Position numbers and translations under genes: made by a program. From the NCBI GenBank assembly GCA_038528235.1, contig JBCBEX010000018.1, positions 1 through 57,359 of the forward strand: a stretch of DNA of 57,359 nucleotides, given 5' to 3'. This document shows positions 34,557-43,476 of the stretch, piece after piece. Source of the stretch: JBCBEX01 sp038528235. GTDB taxonomy: Bacteria; Bacteroidota; Rhodothermia; Rhodothermales; Rubricoccaceae. The notes under the pieces were generated by a model that did no database searches, was not told the origin of the DNA, and saw only the letters and a program-made list of their open reading frames with translations. How positions within the stretch are numbered: the first letter of the stretch is position 1; each line of letters opens with the position of its first letter.

Positions 34557-35705
34557 GTGAGAAAAGCGCTCACTCTGCTCGTTGCTCTCCGCTACGTGCT
34601 CCCCCTTTACGCGCAAGACCAAAACATACCGATGACCTCGTCCTACTGGGAGGCCGACCCCGAGCGCGTCGAGTTCATCACGCACCGCTCCGTATCGGCG
34701 GCACGCACGTTGGACGGCGGGGCGCGGTTGTACCTGAAAGACGTGACCTTCGCCGATGGGACCATCGAGTTCGATGTGGAGATGAACGACCCGAGCTTCG
34801 TAGGAATCAACTTCAGAGAAGCCGAGGGCCGAAACGCGAGCGAGAATTTCTACCTCCGCGCCTTTTGGCCTGTAAGCCCGCACTCGCGCACGACCCTGCA
34901 ATATGCCGCGGTCGTGGACAGCATGAGCCTGTGGGACGTGACGGACGACTACCAGGCCGCAGCCTCACTCTATCGCGAGGGATGGAATCACGTCAAGCTC
35001 GTCATATCTGGTCGCCAGATGCGGGCCTACGTGAACGACATGGACCGTCCCGCTCTGCACGTGCCCATCCTAGAGAGCGCCGCCGAGGAAGGAGGCATCT
35101 CGCTGGTCGGCAACGCCATATTTGCCAACGTTGTCCTCCGTCCCGGCGTCACCGAAGAGGTGCCTGCCACTGCCGGGTACGATCCGACAAGCAACGATTC
35201 GAGGTATCTACGCAACTGGTTGGCCACGTTGCCTATGGCGTTTCCTATCGGCCGCGACGTGGTTCACGATCTCCCCACCATGTTCGGAGGCGAGGTTGAC
35301 TCGGACCTCCCCGATAGCACAGCCGCATGGGCTCCCATCGCCGCCGAACACCGCGCTCTCGTCAACCTGAGCCGTCTCCATGGGATGACCCCAGCGGGAA
35401 CGCGCCGTCTGGTGTGGCTGAAGACGACCCTCACTTCCTCAACGGTGCAGAGACGTAGGCTTGATCTGGGCTTTAGCGACGAAGTCTGGGTCTTCGTCAA
35501 CGGTCGGTTTCTGCACGCCGAGACCAATTACTTCGGTACACCGGGCATGAAAGAACCCCGGGGCCGCGCCACGATCGAGAACACCTCCCTGGAACTGCCG
35601 CTGATAGAAGGGGAGAATGAACTGCTGATCGCGGTCGCCAACTCGTTCTTCGGATGGGGCCTGATTGCACGGCTCGACGACACGGAAGGCCTGGCGGTGA
35701 AGTGA
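34557..35705 (+). CDS. Secreted LamG/DUF1080-like protein
   Basis: A 382-residue protein, start placed at GTG 34557 because it gives a signal peptide (MRKALTLLVALRYVLPLYAQ); the frame opens at 34473. Residues about 25-175 resemble a concanavalin-type carbohydrate-binding sandwich of the DUF1080/LamG sort (LDGGARLYLKDVTFADGTIEFDV, FVGINFRE, WNHVKLVISGRQMRAYVND). The second half (about 190-380) has VWVFVNGRFLHAETN and GENELLIAVANSFFGWGL, similar to the jelly-roll of glycoside hydrolase accessory domains. No catalytic residues identified. Divergent from the membrane HTH-like gene with a 205-bp gap, suggesting shared regulation. Confidence 0.72.
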   Translation: MRKALTLLVALRYVLPLYAQDQNIPMTSSYWEADPERVEFITHRSVSAARTLDGGARLYLKDVTFADGTIEFDVEMNDPSFVGINFREAEGRNASENFYLRAFWPVSPHSRTTLQYAAVVDSMSLWDVTDDYQAAASLYREGWNHVKLVISGRQMRAYVNDMDRPALHVPILESAAEEGGISLVGNAIFANVVLRPGVTEEVPATAGYDPTSNDSRYLRNWLATLPMAFPIGRDVVHDLPTMFGGEVDSDLPDSTAAWAPIAAEHRALVNLSRLHGMTPAGTRRLVWLKTTLTSSTVQRRRLDLGFSDEVWVFVNGRFLHAETNYFGTPGMKEPRGRATIENTSLELPLIEGENELLIAVANSFFGWGLIARLDDTEGLAVK

Positions 35706-35944
35706 GACGCCGTACGCGGCTACCAGGCCGTCGCGGGGCGCAGGCCTCGTTGCGGGGCAGCGCAGCATGTTTGGTTCGGTGACGAGCCGCGTTGTCTGCG
35801 ACGCCCCTCGTGCGGTCCCTCCCGCCAGTCTTAGCGACAAGGCTCATGCAACGCTTGTATAGAACTACAACGCTCGCACAGCGGTAGATCACACCGCTGC
35901 CGACGTTCTCGGCGCGACCTGAACGATTACGCGCTGTCTCGACC
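35706..35944. other. 239-bp gap, no gene seen
   Basis: Between the secreted protein and DUF971. No clear promoter, terminator or RNA. The 3' part (near 35845-35880) is locally AT-richer (GCTTGTATAGAACTACAACG) and may hold the promoter of the DUF971 gene. Confidence 0.4.
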
Positions 35945-36274
35945 ATGTCCACGCCGCATCCCATACGCCTCGCTGCCGACCACACCGCGCAAGACCTCAC
36001 CATCGAGTGGAGCGACGGGCACACCTCGGTGCTCTCGTTCGACGGGCTGCGGCGGGCGTGCCCGTGCGTGTCGTGCCGCGGCGGCCATGGCAAGATGCAC
36101 GAGCCCATCGACCCGATGCTCTTCGTGCTGCCGTCGCTGCAGACGCACACCATCGAGGAACTGCGCCCGGCGGGCAACTACGGCCTCCAAATCCGCTGGG
36201 GCGACGGCCACAGCACGGGCATCTATCAGTGGAGCTTCCTTCGCGAGGTCGACCCCGCGCTGCGGGACGCCTGA
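35945..36274 (+). CDS. DUF971-domain protein
   Basis: A 109-residue protein consisting of one DUF971 (gamma-butyrobetaine hydroxylase-like N-terminal) domain: TIEWSDGHTSVLSFDGLRRACPCVSCRG, then ELRPAGNYGLQIRWGDGHSTGIYQWSFLR. The three cysteines at 39, 41 and 44 and the GDGHxxGIYxWxxLR end are the family's hallmarks and likely bind a metal. DUF971 proteins are often found with Mrp/ApbC-type Fe-S carriers, which are not seen here. Function is not established. Confidence 0.88.
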   Translation: MSTPHPIRLAADHTAQDLTIEWSDGHTSVLSFDGLRRACPCVSCRGGHGKMHEPIDPMLFVLPSLQTHTIEELRPAGNYGLQIRWGDGHSTGIYQWSFLREVDPALRDA

Positions 36275-36325
36275 AACACAGAACGAACTACGTTGCGACG
36301 ATCAGAACAGCCCGATCGGCCTCGG

Positions 36326-37747
36326 CTACGCTACCTGCTCGATGTCGAACTTCTTCATCAGCCGGTAGATCGTCGAGCGCGTGACGCCGAGCTTCTGCGC
36401 GGTCCGCTCGATGTTGCCGCCGCACACCTGGAGCGCGTGCTCCACGGCGAGGCGCTTCAGCTCTTCGATGGGGAGGATCTCGTCGGGGTTCTCGGCGGCG
36501 AAGAGTTTACCGCGCGGCGTCTCGGGCTCGGCGGTGAGCACCTCGGTGTCGCCCGAGAGCGGCTGCTGGGCGAGCATCAGGTCTTCGGTCGTGATGCCGT
36601 TCTCGTCGGAGACAAGGGCTGCGCGCTCGATGGCGTTCTTTAGTTCGCGCACATTGCCCGGCCAGGCATAGCGCAGGATGGCGCGTTGGACCGTCGAGGT
36701 GAGGTACTTCTCGTCGAAGGCTTCGTGGCGCTCTTGGAAGCGGGCGAGGAAGTGGTTGGCGAGCAGGAGCGCGTCCTGGTCGCGGTCGCGCAGCGGCGGG
36801 AGGTGGATGGGGAACGAGAAGAGGCGGTAATAGAGGTCCTCGCGGAACGTACCCTCGCGCACCATCTCCAGAATGTCGCGGTTGGTCGCCGAGATGACGC
36901 GGACATCCACCTCGATCGTCTCGTTGCCGCCCACGCGGGTGAGGCGGCCGTTCTGGAGCACGCGCAGCAGCTTCGCCTGCAGGTCGAGGTCGAGCTCGCC
37001 GATCTCGTCGAGGAAGAGCGTGCCGCCGTCGGCGCGCTCGAACGTACCAATCTTGCGCTCGAACGCGCCCGTGAAGGAGCCTTTTTCGTGGCCAAAGAAC
37101 TCCGACTCCATCAACTCGCGGGGGATCGCGGCGCAGTTGACGATCACGAACGGCTCGTCAGCACGGGCGGAGTTGTGGTGGATCGCCTCGGCGACGAGTT
37201 CCTTGCCGGTGCCGCTCTCACCCTGGATCGCTACGTTGATGTCGCCGCGCGTCGCCTTCTTGACCATGCGGTAGACGTGCGACATCGCGCCACTCTCGCC
37301 GAGCAGTTCGGGAAAGCCCGCCGGGGTGCTGACGCGCTGGCGGAGCGTCTCGACCTCGCGGTGGAGGGCGACGCGCTCAGCCACGCGCTCCGCGATGCCC
37401 GTGATGCGCACGAGATCGTCCTGCCCCTTCGTGAGGTAATCGTAGGCACCGAGCCGCACCGCTTCGACGGCAGTCCGGACCTCGGACTGCGCCGACACCA
37501 TGACCACGGGGAGGTCCGGCGCGAGCGCGTTCACCTTCTGCAGCGTCTCCAGCCCGTTCTGGTCGGGCATGACGAGGTCGAGGAAGACGAGGTCGGCAAA
37601 GGCAGCACCCCGTTCGCGAAGCGCGGCGACGGCCGTCACGCCCGACGCGTAGTGTTGAGTCTGGACGCCCGCTACGCTGCTGAGCCGGTGCGCGAGCAGC
37701 CGGGCGTAGTCGGGGTCGTCATCGATGAGGGCGATACGAAGAGGCAT
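36326..37747 (-). CDS. Sigma-54-dependent response regulator (NtrC family)
   Basis: A 473-residue regulator. Receiver domain residues 1-120 with phospho-acceptor Asp57 in FLDLVMPDQNG and Lys107. AAA+ domain about 145-380: Walker A GESGTGKE (176-183), the sigma-54 contact loop GSFTGA (223-228), Walker B GGTLFLDEIG (241-250). The C-terminal FIS-type HTH ends GVTRSTIYRLMKKFDIEQVA. The Ser in place of the first Ala of GAFTGA is common. No sensor kinase is adjacent. I searched by eye for TGGCAC-N5-TTGC sites in the window and found none convincing, so its regulon is not visible here. Confidence 0.95.
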   Translation of the reverse strand: MPLRIALIDDDPDYARLLAHRLSSVAGVQTQHYASGVTAVAALRERGAAFADLVFLDLVMPDQNGLETLQKVNALAPDLPVVMVSAQSEVRTAVEAVRLGAYDYLTKGQDDLVRITGIAERVAERVALHREVETLRQRVSTPAGFPELLGESGAMSHVYRMVKKATRGDINVAIQGESGTGKELVAEAIHHNSARADEPFVIVNCAAIPRELMESEFFGHEKGSFTGAFERKIGTFERADGGTLFLDEIGELDLDLQAKLLRVLQNGRLTRVGGNETIEVDVRVISATNRDILEMVREGTFREDLYYRLFSFPIHLPPLRDRDQDALLLANHFLARFQERHEAFDEKYLTSTVQRAILRYAWPGNVRELKNAIERAALVSDENGITTEDLMLAQQPLSGDTEVLTAEPETPRGKLFAAENPDEILPIEELKRLAVEHALQVCGGNIERTAQKLGVTRSTIYRLMKKFDIEQVA

Positions 37748-38199
37748 AGCAGGAGTGAACCATGAATAAGCACCGACGATGAGAGCAAGGGCTGTGCCAC
37801 GAAATCAAGTCTCATGATAAATGACGTGTTATCGTACACATATGCAGGAATGAAACACCTTTCAGCAGCTCAACCTGTCGCACAATTGACCGACCTAGCC
37901 GTTTCATGTTTGATTTTGAAAAGTACGGAGCGCTGTAGGGCGGTAGCCCAACGAAACGCGCCACAGGGCGGCTCAGCCTGCGAGAACGCGTAGTCCTGCT
38001 CCCGTGCGTGCTACTTTCGACGAGGTCGCGGCGGCTTCCTGGGCGGCCCTACCGCTGCGACTCGTGACACGCTACGCTAACCCTCTGCGCGTGTAACCTT
38101 CAGCGCAGCCCCTCGTCTGTGCGGCCGAGCGGCGCTCATGGCGACAGACCCGCCCGCTCGCTTCCCCATTTTTGTGCAGCCTCGCTTCCCCCTCATCCC
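37748..38199. other. 452-bp divergent gap with one candidate promoter
   Basis: Between the NtrC-type regulator and the outer-membrane barrel. The half next to the regulator is AT-richer. TACTTTC at 38012-38018 fits the -7 word but lies 188 bp from the barrel ATG. CATGTTTG near 37907 with TTG about 16 bp upstream is another weak candidate. No RNA gene or repeat seen. Confidence 0.35.
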
Positions 38200-38895
38200 A
38201 TGCGTGCTACCCTTCTTCTCCTCACCCTCATCGCGTTCGGTTTGTCCGCTCCGACCGCCGCCACCGCCCAAGGGCTCGTCGGGGGCGGGCTCATCCTCGG
38301 CATCCCGCAGGGCGAGTTTGGCGATGCCACGGACAACGTAGGCTTCGGCGCCTCGGGCATGGCGCTCTATCAGTTTCCGCTCACGCCCATCGCGCTCGGC
38401 GTGGAGGGCACGTTTATGATCTACGGCCGCGAGCGCTTCAACGTCCCGCTCGGCTCCGGACCGCTCGGCAACGTGCGTGTGGACGTGGTCACCGACAACA
38501 ACATCGCCCAGGGCCACCTCGTGCTCCGGCTCCTCCCGCCGCTTCCCGGCCCGATTACACCCTACGCGGATGCGCTCCTCGGCTTCAGCTATTTCTGGAC
38601 CCAGAGCCGCGTCGAGGACGACGACTTCGGCGACGACGAGCCCGTCTTCGACTCGGTGAACTTCGACGACTTCGCCTTCAGCTACGGCTTCTCGGGCGGC
38701 GTCGGCATCCGGCTCCACCAGTCCTTTTCGGGCTCGCTGCTCCTCGACCTGCGCGTGCGCTACCTCCTCGGCGGCGAGGCCGAGTACCTCCAGGACGACG
38801 ACTTCAACCCGGACGGCTCCATCGACTTCAGCGAAGTCGACCGTTCGCGGACCGACCTCTTGATCCCGCAGATCGGCGTCATCTTCCGATTCTAG
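38200..38895 (+). CDS. Outer-membrane beta-barrel protein
   Basis: A 231-residue protein from ATG 38200 with signal peptide MRATLLLLTLIAFGLSAPTA (cleavage after TATAQ). The mature part alternates hydrophobic and polar residues, begins GLVGGGLILGIPQGEFGDATDNVGFG as small OmpW/OmpA-type barrels of this phylum do, has a very acidic stretch (VEDDDFGDDEPVFDSVNFDD) and ends LLIPQIGVIFRF with a terminal Phe, the barrel-assembly signal. The acidic loop may bind calcium or simply face a salty outside. It is 9 bp from the convergent RND pump gene. Confidence 0.82.
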   Translation: MRATLLLLTLIAFGLSAPTAATAQGLVGGGLILGIPQGEFGDATDNVGFGASGMALYQFPLTPIALGVEGTFMIYGRERFNVPLGSGPLGNVRVDVVTDNNIAQGHLVLRLLPPLPGPITPYADALLGFSYFWTQSRVEDDDFGDDEPVFDSVNFDDFAFSYGFSGGVGIRLHQSFSGSLLLDLRVRYLLGGEAEYLQDDDFNPDGSIDFSEVDRSRTDLLIPQIGVIFRF

Positions 38896-38903
38896 CACAC
38901 ACG

Positions 38904-41900
38904 TCAGCGCGACGACTCAGCGGCGGCGACGTCAGGGACCGGGGCATCCAGCCCGTCGCCTGCCGGGCCGCCGCGTTCGTCGAGGTGCGCGGCCTCTTCG
39001 ATGGCGGGGGCGACCGTCTTGCGCGTGAGCGCCGGGTAGACCGCCGGAATCACGAACAGCGTCAGCGCGGTGCCAATGAGCAGCCCGCCGATGATCGCGA
39101 TGCCCATCGGCATGCGGCTCTCGGCCCCGGCCCCGAGCGCCAGCGCGATCGGCAACACGCCGAGGACCGTCGAGGCGGCGGTCATCAGGATCGGGCGGAA
39201 CCGCGCGGCGGCGGCATCCAGGGCGGCCTCGTGGATCGTGCGCCCAGCGGCGCGGCGCTGGTTGGCAAATTCGACGATCAGGATCGCATTCTTCGTCACG
39301 AGCCCAATCAGCATCACAAGCCCGATCTGACTGAACAGGTTGAGCGACTGGTTGAAGTACCACAGCGCCAGGAGCGCGCCCGCGAGTGCGAGCGGGACCG
39401 TCAGCAGGATCGTAAACGGGTCGCGGAAGCTCTCGAACTGCGCGGCGAGCACGAGGTAGATCAGCAGCAGCGCCAGCACGAACACGAACACGATGCCGCC
39501 CGAACTCTCGGCGAGGTCGCGGCTCTGCCCCGAGAGCGTCGTCGAGAACGAGGCGTCGAGCACGTCGGCGGCGATGGCGTCCATCGCGGCGAGGCCGTCG
39601 GCCAGCGGGACGCCGTCGGCGAGAGACGCGCTGACGGTCGCCGAGAGGAAGCGGTCGGTGCGGAAGAGCTGCGGCGGCGTGCTCGCCTCGCTCACGGTCA
39701 CCAAGCCATCGAGGGGGATCGGGTCGCCATTCGACGCGCGGACCGACAGACTCGTGAGGTCCACCGTCTCGTCGCGGTCGGCGCGGTCCACCTGCGCGAT
39801 GACCTGGTACTGCTGCCCGTTCGCCACGAAGTACCCCAGCCGCGACTCGCTCAGCGCGTACTGCAGCGTCTGCGCCACGTCGAGCACCGACACGCCGACC
39901 TTCTCCGCCCGCGCCCGGTCGATCTCGACGCGCAACTCAGGCTTGGTGAACTTAAGGTTCACGTCCACGAACGCGAACGCCGGGTCCTGCTGTGCGCGCT
40001 CCATGAACGCCGGGAGCACGGCTTCGAGCTTGGCGAGGTTGGGAGCTTGGAGGACGTACTGCACCGGCTGCCCGCCGCCACGCCCGACGGAGATGGTCTG
40101 CTCCTGCGAGATGAACGTCCGTGCCGCCGGGAGGCTGCGCACTGCACTCGACAGCGCCGAGGCGATGTCTTGCTGGCTGCGCTCTCGCTCGCTGGGCGGG
40201 ACGAGCCGGATGCGCGCGAACGCCGAGTTGACCGACGACCCGCCGCCGAAGCCCGGCGACGTGACCGTGATGAGCGCGTCGACTTCGGGGACTTCCTGCT
40301 CCACCACGTCGATGAGGTCGCTGACGTAGCGCTCCATGTACTCGAACGTCGCGCCCTCCGGGGCCGTCGCAAAGGCGCGGAGGTTGCTGCGGTCTTCGAG
40401 CGGGGCGAGTTCGGACGGCAGCGTCTGGAAGAACAGCACCGTCAGCCCGAGCGCGAGCGTCATCGTGACCGGCGCGGCCCAGCGGCGGGCGACGAAGCCG
40501 TCGAGGAGGCGGCGGTAGCCCTCGGTCAGCCGCTCGAAGAACGGCTCCGTCTTGCGGTAGAACCACGGCTGCACGTCGCGCTTCTTGAGCAGCTTTGTCG
40601 CCAGCATCGGCGTGAGCGTGAGCGCCACAAAGCTCGAAATCATAACCGCGCCCATCAGCACGAGGCCGAACTCGCGGAAGAGGCGGCCCGTCAGCCCCGG
40701 TAAAAACACAATCGGCAAGAGCACCGACACCAGCGCGAGCGTCGTCGCGACGACGGCGAAGAAGATCTCCTTCGTGCCGAGGATGCCAGCCTGGATCGGG
40801 TCGTAGCCCTCCTCGATCTTCGCGTATATGTTCTCCAGCACCACGATGGCATCGTCCACGACGAGCCCGATGGCGAGGACCAGCGCCAGCAGCGTGAGCA
40901 CGTTGATCGAGAAGCCGAAGAGCGCCATCACGCCGAACGCCCCGATGAGCGCAATCGGGATCACGACGATGGGGACGACCGTGCTCCGCCAGTCGCGGAG
41001 GAAGAGGAAGATGACGAGCAGGACGAGCGCGAGCGCGAGGAAGATGGTCTGCTGCACCTCGGCGACCGAGTCGCGGATCTGCGTCGTCTGGTCGAAGCCG
41101 ATGCCGAGGCGCAGGTCGGGCGGGAGGTCGGGGCGGATGGTCTCCACGCGGGCGTAGAACTCGTCCACGATAGCAATGTAGTTCGCGCCGGGCAGCGGGC
41201 GCAGCACCACGCCGACCATCGGCGTGCCGTCGCGCATGAGCACCGTCCGCTCGTTCTCGGCACCCAGTTCCGCGCGCCCGACGTCGCCGAGGCGCACGAG
41301 TTGGTCGCCGGTGCGCTTGACGATGAGGTCCTCGAATGCCTCGGGCGTCTGCACCTGCCCCATCATCCGCACGGTCAGCTCGACGTTGTCGCCCTCGATG
41401 CGGCCCGTCGGCAGTTCCACGTTTTGCGTGGTGAGCGCGCGCTGCACGTCGAGCGGCGTAAGCTGGTAGGCGGCCAGCTTGGCGGGGTCGAGCCAGAGGC
41501 GCATCGCGTAGCGCTTGTCGCCCCAGATATCCACGCGTGCCACGCCTGCGATCGTCTGCAGGCGCTCCTTGAACAGGTCTTCGGCGATCGCGGACAGTTC
41601 GAGCAACTCGCGCTCGTCGCTGGCGATGTTCAGAAAGACGATGGGGTCGCCGTCGGCATCAGCTTTGGAGACGCGCGGCGGGTCGGCGTCCGGCGGCAGC
41701 GCTCCGACCGCCTGGCTGACGCGGTCGCGCACGTCGTTGGCGGCGCGTTCGAGGTCAGCTCCGAGTGCGAACTCGACGGTGATGGTGGAGCGCCCGTCGC
41801 GCGAGATCGAGGTGAGTGTGCGGATGCCCTCGACGCCGTTGATGCGCTCCTCCAGCGGCTCGGTAATCTGCGCGGCGATGACTTCGGCATTGGCACCCCG

Positions 41901-42053
41901 ATAGCTCGTCGACACCGAGATGATCGGCGGATCGACGGCGGGGTACTCGCGCACGCCGAGGTTGAAATACGCAAGCGTCCCGAAGAGGACGATGACGAGC
42001 GAGAAGACCGTCGCGAGGACCGGCCGCCGGATCGAGAGGGTGTAGAGCGTCAT
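38904..42053 (-). CDS. RND efflux pump permease (HAE1/AcrB type)
   Basis: A 1049-residue inner-membrane pump with the repeated 6-TM plus periplasmic loop layout. It starts MTLYTLSIRRPVLATVFSLV, has the GVREYPAVDPPIISVSTSYRGA opening of the porter domain and the proton-relay motif AIGLVVDDAIVVLEN (two Asp in TM4). LIGLVTKNAILIVEFA in the second half carries the conserved Lys of TM10. This is the hydrophobe/amphiphile exporter family that expels drugs, dyes or other amphiphiles. The adaptor gene is just upstream in the same direction, separated by a palindromic repeat. No outer-membrane TolC-type factor is adjacent. Confidence 0.96.
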   Translation of the reverse strand: MTLYTLSIRRPVLATVFSLVIVLFGTLAYFNLGVREYPAVDPPIISVSTSYRGANAEVIAAQITEPLEERINGVEGIRTLTSISRDGRSTITVEFALGADLERAANDVRDRVSQAVGALPPDADPPRVSKADADGDPIVFLNIASDERELLELSAIAEDLFKERLQTIAGVARVDIWGDKRYAMRLWLDPAKLAAYQLTPLDVQRALTTQNVELPTGRIEGDNVELTVRMMGQVQTPEAFEDLIVKRTGDQLVRLGDVGRAELGAENERTVLMRDGTPMVGVVLRPLPGANYIAIVDEFYARVETIRPDLPPDLRLGIGFDQTTQIRDSVAEVQQTIFLALALVLLVIFLFLRDWRSTVVPIVVIPIALIGAFGVMALFGFSINVLTLLALVLAIGLVVDDAIVVLENIYAKIEEGYDPIQAGILGTKEIFFAVVATTLALVSVLLPIVFLPGLTGRLFREFGLVLMGAVMISSFVALTLTPMLATKLLKKRDVQPWFYRKTEPFFERLTEGYRRLLDGFVARRWAAPVTMTLALGLTVLFFQTLPSELAPLEDRSNLRAFATAPEGATFEYMERYVSDLIDVVEQEVPEVDALITVTSPGFGGGSSVNSAFARIRLVPPSERERSQQDIASALSSAVRSLPAARTFISQEQTISVGRGGGQPVQYVLQAPNLAKLEAVLPAFMERAQQDPAFAFVDVNLKFTKPELRVEIDRARAEKVGVSVLDVAQTLQYALSESRLGYFVANGQQYQVIAQVDRADRDETVDLTSLSVRASNGDPIPLDGLVTVSEASTPPQLFRTDRFLSATVSASLADGVPLADGLAAMDAIAADVLDASFSTTLSGQSRDLAESSGGIVFVFVLALLLIYLVLAAQFESFRDPFTILLTVPLALAGALLALWYFNQSLNLFSQIGLVMLIGLVTKNAILIVEFANQRRAAGRTIHEAALDAAAARFRPILMTAASTVLGVLPIALALGAGAESRMPMGIAIIGGLLIGTALTLFVIPAVYPALTRKTVAPAIEEAAHLDERGGPAGDGLDAPVPDVAAAESSR

Positions 42054-42081
42054 GGCATCGCGGTCGGCAGAGCGGCAGCGC

Positions 42082-42198
42082 GGCTCCCCCTGCTCCGCTC
42101 CCCCTGAAGGGTCGCGAAGCTATCCCCCTCAGAGATGAGGGGGACAGTCCGAGGGGCGGAGCGCGTGAGCGCGGAGACGACGCAGGGCGGGGGGAGCC
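42082..42198 (+). repeat. Palindromic interspersed element, copy 2
   Basis: Starts GGCTCCCCC and ends GGGGGGAGCC, about 117 bp. Central hairpin TCCCCCTCA (42123-42131), loop GAGA, TGAGGGGGA (42136-42144). CCCCTGAAGGGTCGCGAAGCT precedes the hairpin as in copy 3 (one base differs). It occupies nearly the whole gap between the adaptor stop and the pump ATG, so it is transcribed in the pump operon. Confidence 0.8.
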
Positions 42199-42204
42199 AA
42201 GCCA

Positions 42205-43314
42205 TCACTCCACCTCTCCACTTTCGCCGAGCGAAGCGTCCAGGTCGGCAACGCGGACGGGCTGCCCGGCGCGGAGCGACTGCAGGCCGCTCGTGATCAC
42301 CGTGTCGCCCGGCGCGAGGCCGTCGGTGATCTGCACGGCGTTCTCGGTGCGGATGCCCGTTTCCACACGGCGTTGCTGTGCTTGCCCGTCTTGCACCGTC
42401 CACACGCGCCGGCCGCCCAACTCCGACACCACCGCGATGGCAGGCACGGGCAGCGCGTCGGCGATTTCGTCGACGAGCACCTCGATGTCAGCGAACGCGC
42501 CCGGCAGGAGCGCGCCGTCGGGGTTGGGGACGCGGGCGCGCACGAGCAGGGTCCGGGTGTCGCGCTCCACGCGCGGCTCGATGGCGTAGACGGTGCCCGT
42601 GGCGGCGTCGGCGGCTCCCGCTACGGAAAAGCGGACCGCGTCGCCGAGGGTGACCTGCGTGGTGTAGCGCTCCGGCAGCGCGAACTCCAGCTTCATCGGG
42701 CTGAGGCGCTGCAGTGTCGCGATGCGTGTCTGCGGCGTCACGATAGCGCCCTCGCTGATGTAGCGCAGCCCGATCACGCCGCTGAACGGCGCGCGCACCT
42801 GCGTCTGGTCGAGCCGCGCCTCCACGAGGTCGAGTTCGGCCTGGAGCACGTTCAGTTCGGCGAGCGCCCCGTCGTAGGTGTCCTGGCTGACCGCGCCCGA
42901 TTCGAGGAGCTGACGTTGGCGGGCCTCCCGTGTCTCAGCGAGGTCGATACGCGTGCGCAGTTGCTCGCGCTCGGCTTGGAGGACGGCGTCGTTGACCTGG
43001 ATGAGGACCTGACCAGCACGGACGGCGCGGCCTTCCTGGAAGCGGATCGCCGTCACGCGGCCCGACACCTCGGCAGCGACGTCCACGGCTTCGTCGGCGA
43101 TGAGGCTGCCGGTGGCGCGGATGCGCTCGCGCACAAGGCGCGGCTCGGCGACATAGCCAACGACGTTGGCGGGCGCACCGCCGCTGCGAGGCGGTCCGGC
43201 ACCAGCGTTGGAACCGTCATCGGCGAGGAGCGGCTGCACCTTCGGCCACGCGAGCAGACCGAGGACGACGAGCGCGATTGCGCCAACGAGGAGGCGTTTT
43301 TGCCAGGGAGGCAT
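42205..43314 (-). CDS. RND efflux periplasmic adaptor (membrane-fusion protein)
   Basis: A 369-residue protein from ATG 43314 (MPPWQKRLLVGAIALVVLG); the frame opens further upstream but without membrane-anchor character. It has an N-terminal signal anchor, a barrel-sandwich half (VAAEVSGRVTAIRFQEGRAVRAGQVLIQVND), a coiled hairpin (about residues 115-185: EREQLRTRIDLAETREARQRQLL), and the second half VRAPFSGVIGLRYISEGAIVTPQTRIATLQ, then the beta-barrel and membrane-proximal domains. This is the AcrA/MexA class that bridges pump and outer membrane. It precedes its pump gene by 151 bp, of which the palindromic element takes 117. Confidence 0.93.
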   Translation of the reverse strand: MPPWQKRLLVGAIALVVLGLLAWPKVQPLLADDGSNAGAGPPRSGGAPANVVGYVAEPRLVRERIRATGSLIADEAVDVAAEVSGRVTAIRFQEGRAVRAGQVLIQVNDAVLQAEREQLRTRIDLAETREARQRQLLESGAVSQDTYDGALAELNVLQAELDLVEARLDQTQVRAPFSGVIGLRYISEGAIVTPQTRIATLQRLSPMKLEFALPERYTTQVTLGDAVRFSVAGAADAATGTVYAIEPRVERDTRTLLVRARVPNPDGALLPGAFADIEVLVDEIADALPVPAIAVVSELGGRRVWTVQDGQAQQRRVETGIRTENAVQITDGLAPGDTVITSGLQSLRAGQPVRVADLDASLGESGEVE

Positions 43315-43476
43315 GGCCCAGAGAAGAAAAGCGGGGGACGAGAAGGGAGCGGTAAAACGAGGCCGTCGCCACAAAGCTCCCGAGGTGGCGGTCATGCTGA
43401 GAGGTGGGCGTGCGGCATCGTAGCACGTGGTACGTATCGTGGAAGTGCTTGTCGCCTTCACCCAACTGACGTGCTC

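Noticed and set aside
38172..40703. Long plus-strand frame opposite the RND pump.
   Set aside because: Arg/His/Asp-rich shadow of the pump and barrel genes; no recognisable domain.
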